A DNA stretch of 64,000 nucleotides from Cutaneotrichosporon cavernicola (taxonomy: Eukaryota; Basidiomycota; Tremellomycetes; Trichosporonales; Trichosporonaceae), in the NCBI RefSeq assembly GCF_030864355.1, contig NC_083400.1, positions 635,001-699,000 on the forward strand, written 5' to 3'. The position numbers and the translations under genes were made by a program. Under the pieces are notes generated by a model. It was not told where the DNA came from. It saw only the letters and a program-made list of their open reading frames with translations, and ran no database searches. Below are positions 55,594 through 64,000 of this stretch, piece after piece (position 1 is the stretch's first letter; each line of letters starts with the position of its first letter).

Positions 55594-58197
55594 GGCTGTT
55601 TGGGCTGTGTTGGCCATTTTGCGGAGGATCAGTCATTAGTAGGGATACGGTCGCGGTCATCGAAAGTGTAGGAGAGGAGAACCCGCGTTCGTGTCTGGAT
55701 GCACGCAAACACGTAGCGACAGCACTTGGCCATGAGCTTTATGGGATATATATGTAATTGTACTTAGCCCATGTTGATAAGTGAGAAGCACCCTGTATAA
55801 GCTATGTCGACGTCAAGTGCGGTACAATGACAAACTGGTGTATTATCCTCGGATGTCGACGAAGTGCCCAACAACACCGCCTCGCCACAGCGGCTCAGTG
55901 CTCCCTCTTGTTTGGGTTGGTACCTCCCCAGCCTGGTGTAGCCCCGTGGTTACTCACAGTTCAGTATCATCTTTGCTTCCTTAACTGCCTCACGCGATCC
56001 GAGGACTTCACCCAATACCAACGGTTTTCAGCATATTTATCCAGTATGTCTTAGGAAGTACAGTATGACACACATCGCGCAGAATCACTATACAACCTAT
56101 TGTACATCACTGGATAAGATCTATGAACTATTTTCAATGCTCTCATCACCGAAGAGCGACTGTCTTCATCTTCTTATCATCTTTCCATCCTTCTGAAACC
56201 GTCCAACAACTCTTCCCAACACAGTGGGACATATGTCGGTCCAGGGCTAATACATCACCTGCGTGGCATCCTATTGTTCTGCGCTCTCTGGTTCACAGCT
56301 ATCAAGGTGCCCGTTCCGTCTTGGCCGGTGCCATTCTCAGATCGAGCTTCAAGGTACATACTCCACTCGTGGACCATGTGACTTTAGGAACAACATCGCC
56401 ACACCCACCAGAGCCTGTTGGTGATTTTATTCCCAACAACTGCATCGACGGATCAATCGCCTTTCCTTGCTTATCTCGATGTGAGAGATGACTTGGATCG
56501 TCCGCCACTCTCGCCACCACGCCGCGGTCAGTCGTACCCCTCACCCATACACGACACTGTTGGGGAAGACGCGTTACTTGAGTACAGTATTCTGCAAACA
56601 ATCTTGCAATCCTGCAGATCCAACCTGCCCCCCACGTAAACATCCAGACCACCCAAAGTTAGAAAATACTGCAAACCTCGGCCCGAACGAGATGCGGCAC
56701 TTCATCGCTGCCACACCCACCACAGCTCCCAACCGCTGTAACGGCCCGCGGGCCGTGCCTGTTGGTATTTAAGTCTGTCTCCGGCATCGTTACATTCCAG
56801 TGTTGTTCCCTGTCTATCGCGTCCAGCGGCATACAAGCGATTGATATAGCCGGTCCCAAGTCCACTGCTGTAACGATGTGCCTGCGCGGTATTCCATCAA
56901 CCAAGAGAACATGGTAATATGTGGGGCACTTGTGGCGGCTTGCATTCATCCTAGTACCCCAGGAACATACAGCTTCTAAATCGGACTATGAGGCCCATGC
57001 ACCTTGCACAATTTATCCTCCGGGTCAGACAGGTGTATCTGCCTCATACAAGTTCATACAAGGACAGGGGTTCGGGGGGGGGGGGGGGTTCACCCTGGAA
57101 CCAAGTGACGAACGATCACATACAGTACAGTGACTGCAGTATTTTGGTGTCTGACATGGCGTTCATGCCAATGGCGAGCGGCTAGTTGCATTCCACGTTG
57201 ATCGTTTGGAATCCTGTACTGAAGTTTTCGGGACTGCGTCGGGCCAGAACATACATGCGCCTCCGCAACGTGGTTGGGTGCGGTGGATGGTTAGTGCCAC
57301 AGCCGTGGAGGCCACGGTTTCGGAGCTGGTCCAGATTGCTGCGAAGCCTTTCTCCGGCATCCCGCTGCTTGTGAGACCAATTAGCATGCAGCTAACGGGG
57401 CAGAGAAACACCAGTTAATGTCTCGGTAATCAGTCTGGCGGTATGGTTACAAATACCTCCCAATGTCCTAGCTCTGGCCCAGAACGAGATCGCCAAGGCC
57501 AGAGGGGCCCGTGGATGTAATACTTCACCGGGATGGTTGGGGTTCTGTTGGCTCCAGTTTGCCCAATTCGGATGGCAGACAGCCGTATCGCACAGAATTC
57601 ACAGCGTTGGACCCCAAGATCACGGTCGGAGTGGCGGGAATGTGATGAAGAGAAGATGAGAGATCCAAGGCAACAGCCACCCCATTAACCTACTGTAACA
57701 ACGTCATGCCGTCAAATACCAACGTCATCCGCCATTTGACAGCATGACGCGCCATCCGGGAAGCAGATGAATAACAAAAGCCTATTTAAGCGAACATGGT
57801 CCGCAACTCGTACGGCAATAGATCTCGTTCGACGTTCCCTATCTTGTCTCTCCAGGCTATTCCAATCTCTCCAAGAGGATCGTTCAAACTCAGCCCCAAT
57901 TTCCAAGAAAGTGTGTGCATTTTACAAAATTGTCTAGCGCCCATCTACTATCGTAACACCGGTCCTCTGGGCCGGTGAACGATTTTAGGCCTTTATCTCC
58001 TATTGTCAGCACGTACGTCTCAAACACGACAATGGGAAGTGGTTCAGTGGTAGAGCGCAAGTAGAAGCGCAAGTAGAATATTGTCACGTGACGACATGAG
58101 GCATGATCAAATGACGTCACATCGCTATTCTTCTGTCTCTGCATCCATCGTTCGCGACGCTCTTCTCAGACACATTTTCGCCATGACTCACCGCTGA
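55594..58197. other. Gene-poor region downstream of peptide precursor 2
   Basis: 2.6 kb. It contains a 16-bp palindrome (56741-56756), a 15-G homopolymer (57074-57088) and an exon-like stretch at 57186-57369. Between 58030 and 58120 there is a cluster: a tRNA-like A box, a 12-nt tandem duplication, GTCACGTGAC and TGACGTCA. No supported gene. Confidence 0.4.
57074..57088. repeat. Homopolymer run of 15 G
   Basis: Fifteen consecutive G residues, preceded by ttc and followed by ttcaccc. Such a run is rare in this window and prone to length error. Confidence 0.9.
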
Positions 58198-58812
58198 TCA
58201 CCAAATGGGGGGTCCGCTGCCCCAGCTGCCGCGCTGGGCGTCGGCCTCAGCCTCAGCCTCAGCCTCACGCTTCCAAATGGGGGGTCCGCTGCCCCAGTTG
58301 CCGCGCTGGGCATCGGCCTCAGCCTCAGCCTCACGTTTCCAAATGGGGGGTCCGCTGCCCCAGTTGCCACGCTGGGCGTCGGCGTCGGCCTCGGCCTCGG
58401 CATCACGCTTCCAAATGGGGGGTCCGCTGCCCCAGTTGCCGCGCTGGGCGTCGGCATCGGCCTCAGCCTCGGCATCACGCTTCCAAATGGGGGGTCCGCT
58501 GCCCCAGCTGCCGCGCTGGGCGTCGGCCTCAGCCTCACGCTTCCAAATGGGGGGTCCGCTGCCCCAGTTGCCGCGCTGCGCCTCAGCCTCAGCCTCACGC
58601 TTCCAAATGGGGGGACCGCTGCCCCAGTTGCCGCGCTGGGCGTCGGCCTCAGCCTCAGCCTCACGCTTCCAAATGGGGGGTCCGCTGCCCCAGTTGCCGC
58701 GCTGGGCGTCGGCCTCGGGGGCAGCCTCGGGGGCAGCCTCGCGCTTGACGTCGATGGGCGTGGCGACGACGGCGGTCGCCAGAACAAAAAGGGTTGCGAA
58801 GGTAATCTTCAT
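58198..58812 (-). CDS. Secreted repeat peptide precursor 2 (alpha-factor-like layout)
   Basis: A predicted secreted precursor of small peptides. One exon of 204 codons starts at ATG 58812. MKITFATLFVLATAVVATP is a signal peptide, followed by IDVKREAAPEAAPEADAQR. Eight units follow: six GNWGSGPPIW and two GSWGSGPPIW. Each except the last is followed by KR, then EA/DA dipeptides (EAEAEADA and variants), then QR. KR is a classic Kex2 site, and EA/DA pairs are Ste13-type dipeptidase substrates. Processing would give QRGNWGSGPPIW, or GNWGSGPPIW if also cut after QR. The last unit ends at the TGA stop. The layout copies yeast MF-alpha1 precursors although the peptide differs. Its SGPPxW core is shared with precursor 1. 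Confidence 0.88.
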   Translation of the reverse strand: MKITFATLFVLATAVVATPIDVKREAAPEAAPEADAQRGNWGSGPPIWKREAEAEADAQRGNWGSGPPIWKREAEAEAQRGNWGSGPPIWKREAEADAQRGSWGSGPPIWKRDAEAEADADAQRGNWGSGPPIWKRDAEAEADADAQRGNWGSGPPIWKREAEAEADAQRGNWGSGPPIWKREAEAEAEADAQRGSWGSGPPIW

Positions 58813-61800
58813 GGTTTAGGTTGGGTGTTGCGTCACGGGACTGGCGCAAGGTATGTGGCGGAATAGGGTGTGGCGTCGATCCGAACTTTGGGTGGAGGAT
58901 ACACAGATGAAGGAGTAGAATCGTCGACTCTGGTGTTCTTTGGGGGGGAGTGCGCGCACTATTTATGCTGTTCGCTCGTACCCAGACACCCAGACGATGG
59001 GGGTTGTCAAGCAAAAGGAAAGGTTCTCGGGGGCGACGAGGACGAGCCTACGATGCCGAGAGAGAGAGAGAGGGAGGAGCGGGCAGAGTGTTCCTGCTTG
59101 GCCAGTGAAGCTGGCCCCGGCATGGCCTCTGAGCTTAATGGCTGTTCAGAGTGTACGGACGCGCTCATGCCCGGACGCTTAGAGTTTGAGAGTGTGCCGC
59201 ACGTGCCTGTCTCATGAATGAAATCCTCAGGGGCCGTTGCGGCGGTCGACAGAGCTAGAAGCCAGAGGACAGTTGCTCTGGCCAGCGCAGTCAACTTAGA
59301 GAGTGCCTATGAATACGCTCTGGCGCTACCAAATCCACCCAGGATGACGACGCTGGTTAGTCTTTGAGCCCAAGGCGATCCTGGCTATGAGCTGAGCGAG
59401 CCTGGCGTTGTCGTCTTGCATGAGTTGTCTCGCACACTCGGTGGGACTAGGTCCGTCGTTTCCGTCTCTGACACGGAAACCATTTCGTATCTTTCTCGGT
59501 GTGTCTGCCTCTGCCATGTGTGTGAACATGTGCGAATTGCGGGTTGTGGCAGTTGAAGAAGGCACTTCGCGCCCCGCCTGTCGCGACTAACTCGCGTGAA
59601 GTGCTCGTTAACGACGCAGACGCGCTCCATCCTCGCACCGTGACGGCGGGAAAGGCACTGATGAGGGGACTGGTGCTCGATGAGAACGAGATGAACTCAT
59701 CATGAAACGAAATATGGGCTAGGAACGAGCGGCTCACCCCATCTTGGAAAACAATATTAAAGTTTGTTTGTGGGATCCGCTACCAATTTGGCCCTGGAGG
59801 TGCTAGCTTGGTAGCGCGGCCCCTCTCGATGGTACCAGCTGGCTAGCTGGACACACGGACACTTTGTCCAACGTGAATCTGACGCACGAGACGGCTTCCG
59901 GGTGCGTTTTGCGACCCGGAATGTGACTCATACTCGGCTCTCAATCTCCCGGCATCGGGGTGGTGCCCTGCCTTTGTCATGTCGATCCCTGGTACAGTCG
60001 GAGTCATTTGATGCTCCGTGAACCGAGCACCTCGTCCCACTCGGCATATCATCCTCTTCATGGCACCAACTTACACCGACCAGGGAGCTATGCACCGGAG
60101 CACAAACCGGCCAGGCGACTGGGCGTTTGAGTTTAGCGCAGGAACTGGGCCTGCGGCGACAATAGGAAGTGTTTCCACAACAGCCAGAAGGAGGCCAGGA
60201 GTTGGCCGCAAGTAGGACACGGACTGGTTACCACGGCCCGTAGGATGAACCAAGCTGGGAAGGTCGTCCACGCGGCATTCGTCTAGGTCGAGCCAGGGAA
60301 GAGGGTTGAAAGACATATGCCGTAACCGCAGAAAATGACGGCACACACCTCCAACCGATCGCCCGGGACCTCCAAGGAGGCAGATTTGCGCCCGGCAGAT
60401 GTCAGTCATGTGCGTCTGCCATGGCATGGGGACCACATAATACTGTAGATCCTGCTTGAGGTAGACTAACTGAAGAAGTTGTGGGAGAGACTGTCAAAGC
60501 CACAGTTCCTATCCTTAGTCCCAGGCCACGAGGTGTAGAAAAGCCCTGGACAACCTCTGGGCTGCGATCCCTGCCTGGGATTCCTCAAACCTCGTTGTGC
60601 CGTATTGCACTTAAAACAGCATCCGTGCCGCGGCAGATCATTTCCTGATCATGTTCATCCTACTGAACGGTCTGTCACCGAGCGAAGCTTTCCGTGCTCT
60701 GCAACAGAGCTTATCTATATCAGTCAGGTACATTGTTGTCTTGAGGGGCGCGGCCTGATCCGCCAGTTGGCGTCCAGTACTACATGTTCTGGTCGGAACT
60801 ATATCGACATGAAACGGCAGATGTAAAGTTTGGGTTCCGGTTGCCGGCAGGCGTTACGGCGGGCTGGGAAAGCTACATGTAGAGGGTTTGGGGTCGGCGT
60901 CCAGTTGCTGCACATGGCCCGGCCTGCCGTAAAACCAAGTCTATATCGCCTGGCTGATGACGAACCCAGTCCGCTTCATCGGCTGGACCGAGAGTCGGGG
61001 CTGTTGTTCCCCCCCTCCTCCCCCCGCAACGGCCCCGGGAGGCCCAGAGAAGGAGCGGTCCCGATACAAGAAGATGACGCAAGGAGTGGGGCTGGCAGTG
61101 GGCCTAGACGGCGTGGTATTGTTCCTGTCTGCCACACATAGTGAGGAGATCCACGCGATCCTCTATACGCTCTAGACCATGGTTCATCGTTCGACCCAAC
61201 ACCACATCGGAATGAGAATCGGGGTCACATCGGGTCTGGTTGAGTTTACCACTGCCGTACACCGTATCCCGCACTGGAAGAGCTTCAACGCATGGAGCAC
61301 CCCTGGGCGACCTTCAACGTGTCGACAGTCGACTAGTGATTGGGGACCTCTTGCTTGTTTTTGTGACTCCTCGCAGACCTTCTGAGCTCCGTGCGGTCCC
61401 ACAAACTCTCCGGAAATTCGAGGGAATGCCGTCTTGACCTTACTTCTACAAGTATCGTGAACTGTCTGAATCCCAGCTCAAAGATAGGATACTGTACGTG
61501 GATCGAGCCCCTGGGAGATTGGTTGCTCGGGCCCCGGCATATTCTGCAGAAATTGGGCAGAATATCCTCCTCGCACACTGGATACTCTCTCCGCCTGAAC
61601 CTCGCCAGCGGTAACCCACCATCCATCTCGTGGTAGAGAATTGCGACGCCCAGACCCTCGTTCCACACCGACCAGGCCCGAGGCACCCGATGCAGCGGAA
61701 GTGAGGCAACCCCATCTGGACTTTGTCTCCGTGGCTGAGTGAAACGCACTAATGCAAACTGGAGGGGTGGTCGTTCGGTGGGTATTTTGATTCGTGCCAG

Positions 61801-63425
61801 TGACCTCGTGATAATGGGTTTGTCTTTAATGGGCCTTTTCCCCGATCAGTTGACAAATAGATCGGCCGCATCGGTCGCTCCATGTGCTCGCCTCAGCAAG
61901 GTTCGAGACAGTCGCGACATAAGGAACCGCAGCGCGAAGCGACTGACTGTTACCCGGTACCTTCGCGGGGGGAATGGGGTTATACAGATTGACCTGCCAC
62001 ACGGGCGGTTTAGTCCGCTGAAGGCATTATGTTGTCCGTCATACGGACCATCCGTGAGTCCAGCAGAGCGCTCCTAAACGGTGTGAGGCATCGTGAGTGG
62101 AGACGGTTGAGAGGGTGACCTAGGACTGGCGGTTAAGCTCGCGACGGGGTTTGAACAATGATGTTGCTTGAGGCACAGTCGAGGGATGAGATGGTTACGA
62201 GACAACCTGGGGTCGGAGGTTGGGGAGACGCTTGCTGCAGGAATGTATGTGTCTGCATAAGGAACGGTCTGCTTGGGAGCTGCCCATCTGGTAGACCTTG
62301 CGGCGATGTTGTTCGCCATGGGAGGATTGCACTTCGCTGGGGAGCATGGATAATTGAGGATCAATGGAAGAAAATACGAAGGGTGATTTGTCGTGGGATA
62401 ATCGAGCATCCTCGAACGCAGAGGAGTGACTCGCGCGACTGTGGCGAAGAACAAGTGATTATTCTGACATTCAAGTCGCAATCAACACACTTGCAAACAA
62501 ACTTGTTCGCCCTCACTCCCGATAATACAACGGCATCTGCATCTGATACGCACTGTTCGGAGCAGACGTCATCACTCCGAACGATATCGCTCCCCCGCTC
62601 CCTCACTTCCCGAACTCGTTCACGTTGACAGGAGATGTGGGTCCTCGACCTAGGCTGAATTCTCCGTGACACGTCGAGAAGCTTGCCTAGTTCACTTTCG
62701 AATAAAGGCCGCCATGCTGTCCACTGCCGGGAATCCCGAAGCCTGAGACCTGCCACAATCTGTCTCCACGCCGACAAACACTGAAGCTACACTGCGCTAC
62801 GTACTCCCTTCTCTTTTCTGTTTTCTTCCGGAGCTTAAAGACAAGCGAAAGATCGACGTCAGCCTTTTCCTTGTGGCTCCAACGGCCGACTATCCGCTCA
62901 GCAGACACGCCACTCACTCCGATCTCGGAGAGTATATGCGTATGGATACTCTATGCTCAGTCGGCATTCCGCGTGGAGCATGATGATCAATACGGGTGTC
63001 GTACATGCTGAAGCGCCCATGCCAGTGTCGCGTGGCGGCCTCTTACATTGTCAGCTCGGCACCATTGAACTACGTATGCAAGATAGACATGGCTTGGACG
63101 GAAAGAAGCAAAGACTAAAGAGTGACGTGGTCAAGTCACCGTTCAGCCTGCGAACAGTACTCTGGATGGGCGGGGATGCAAGTGCCATTCACGAACAGCA
63201 ATATAGAGTTTGGAGCTGCCCCACTCCCTCCCGTGTTTCTTTGCTCCCACCAGCAGCTTGCAAGGTGGTCTGAAAGTCACGTGGTTGATTGCCACGAGGA
63301 CGAAAAGTGGGATTCTAGGAGTGAGCCTTACTTTCAACCCCGCGGAAAGGAAATAACCGTATCTGCGACAACAACTCCTTCCTGCCCCACTCTCTCATCC
63401 GGTTGATCCCGATTGAGACCCCAGA
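58813..63425. other. Gene-poor region upstream of peptide precursor 2
   Basis: 4.6 kb. Close to the precursor there is a TATA-like cataaatag on the minus strand near 58962-58970 and the palindrome AGTGCGCGCACT near 58953-58964. A short GA repeat is at about 59062-59075. I found no supported gene, tRNA or transposon up to 63425. The ORFs are short and frame-overlapping. Confidence 0.4.
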
Positions 63426-64000
63426 ATGCCCAAAGTCAACGGCAATGGTGGAGGCTCTCCAATCTTGACCAAGCGGAACACTCTGAACAAGAGACAGATG
63501 CGGCCCTCCATCCGCATCCTCCAACTACAGCGGTACACCCTGGCTGCGCCCAGCCCACTCGTTCGCGCGCGAGGAAGCACCGCGTTCACGTCGGCACTGG
63601 ACAGCGAGTTTGCCATATACCCAGACTTCTTCAGCCCAGCCGAGAGCCGCGCGCTCCTCGGTCTTGCGCTATGGAAACTCGACAGGGCGGATTCGAAGCG
63701 GCGCCGGCGTAGAAGAGGTCCAGAAGAGAAGAAGGAGGAGGGAAGGGGTAACGGCGCACCCCTGCAAGACATGTTTGTCGGCCCATACGGTTTCGAAGAG
63801 GTAACCTCCCTCCTCGTATTTGTATCTGACGCCAGGGCCACTTTGACTCGGTGATCCACAATTATCGTGAATCCCTCGTCACCACGCTTCCTCCTTCTGC
63901 GGATGCTGATCTGGTGCGCGTCCTGTCCCGCCTCTACGCCCTCGTGCCGGGGATTACGCTCCCCCAATCTCCATCTCCCTCCGACTTACCGCCAGAGGGG
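63426..64000 (+). CDS. ALKBH7-like 2OG-Fe(II) oxygenase, 3' end outside window
   Basis: The first part of a protein resembling ALKBH7-like AlkB dioxygenases. Exon 1 is 63426-63800; a 35-nt intron (63801-63835) follows; exon 2 continues past the window end. About 180 residues are visible. After a basic N terminus that could be a mitochondrial signal (LTKRNTLNKRQMRPSIRILQ), the text SEFAIYPDFFSPAESRALLGLALWKLDR matches the opening of the domain. GPYGFEEGHFDSVIHNYRESLVTTLP matches the conserved region before the double-stranded beta helix. An Arg/Lys/Glu-rich insert (RRRRRRGPEEKKEEGRG) interrupts this. The iron-binding H-x-D and distal His would lie beyond the window. Confidence 0.6.

Noticed and set aside
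58030..58080. tRNA gene
   Set aside because: Only the A box and part of a 5' half are present. No B box, anticodon arm or acceptor pairing could be found.
33120..58812. Calling the two precursors mating pheromones of the host
   Set aside because: The layout matches alpha-factor, but no receptor, mating-type gene or pheromone response data are in the window; a role in mating is not shown.
58198..58819. Plus-strand ORF mirroring peptide precursor 2 (Ser/Ala-rich repeats)
   Set aside because: It is the antisense shadow of the repeat array. Only the minus strand gives a signal peptide and protease sites.
59007..59294. Secreted small protein (frame beginning LTALARATVLWLLALSTAATA)
   Set aside because: It resembles a signal peptide but has no ATG in frame and a stop just upstream. 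The rest of the frame lacks coding character.
61333..61749. 138-residue minus-strand ORF in the gene-poor region
   Set aside because: Overlapping frames are equally open, codon use is unlike neighbouring genes, and no motif is recognisable.

Overview
This window is nuclear DNA of a fungus. Genes are broken by many very short spliceosomal introns, often 32-45 nt, with GTGAGT-like donors, CTGAC or CTAAC branch sites and CAG or TAG acceptors. Coding DNA is GC-rich, and the proteins (Met30-type F-box/WD40, Zn2Cys6 factor, OPT transporter, Mrd1, TFIIF-alpha, Spf31) are fungal in type. The intron style and protein features suggest a basidiomycetous yeast of the Tremellomycetes, possibly Trichosporonales. 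That placement is inference, because no rDNA or other marker is present.

Layout. 1-2.3 kb: 3' part of a Zn2Cys6 transcription factor. 3.3-9.5 kb (minus): cofilin and an ABCC/MRP-type ABC transporter. 9.9-11.8 kb: a Nop15/NIFK-like nucleolar RRM protein. 14.3-17.7 kb: an oligopeptide (OPT) transporter. 18.5-20.9 kb (minus): Mrd1, divergent from RPS19 at 21.2-22.2 kb. 22.6-23.8 kb (minus): a single-pass membrane protein of unknown function. 24.3-25.4 kb: a HIT-family protein. 25.7-26.8 kb (minus): Spf31/DNAJC8-like, divergent from TFIIF-alpha at 27.0-29.3 kb. 29.3-29.9 kb (minus): a possible small new gene. 30.0-30.8 kb (minus): RPL37 with microexons. 31.3-32.4 kb (minus): MED19-like. 33.1-33.9 kb (minus): repeat peptide precursor 1. 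36.3-37.4 kb (minus): RPL5. 40.5-42.6 kb (minus): a coiled-coil protein and a GNAT acetyltransferase. 44.8-47.0 kb: MET30/sconB. 50.6-52.3 kb: a disordered protein of unknown function. 53.1-54.4 kb: phosphoserine aminotransferase. 54.8-55.6 kb: a Zn-cluster/coiled-coil gene that looks frameshifted. 58.2-58.8 kb (minus): repeat peptide precursor 2. From 63.4 kb: the 5' part of an ALKBH7-like oxygenase. Between these lie gene-poor stretches of 2-4.6 kb.

The most interesting content is the pair of secreted, tandem-repeat peptide precursors at 33.1-33.9 kb and 58.2-58.8 kb. Both have a signal peptide, 7-8 near-identical peptide units, dibasic (KK or KR) cleavage sites and spacers of X-Ala/X-Pro dipeptides, the plan of yeast alpha-factor precursors. 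The units share a G-S-G-P-P-x-W core: [12 protein letters not shown], with two cysteines, in one and G[N/S]WGSGPPIW, with none, in the other. They look like paralogous secreted peptide signals. Basidiomycete mating pheromones are normally farnesylated CAAX peptides, so these would be a different system. No receptor gene is visible in the window.

Other notable points are RPL37 with coding exons of 3, 6 and 14 nt, an MRD1 start codon split by an intron (AT|G), and a perfect 15-bp hairpin with the SPF31 stop codon in its loop. Several housekeeping genes belong to ribosome synthesis (NIFK-like, MRD1, RPS19, RPL37, RPL5) and RNA polymerase II transcription or splicing (TFIIF-alpha, MED19-like, Spf31). 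Exon coordinates were worked out by hand from splice signals and reading-frame continuity.
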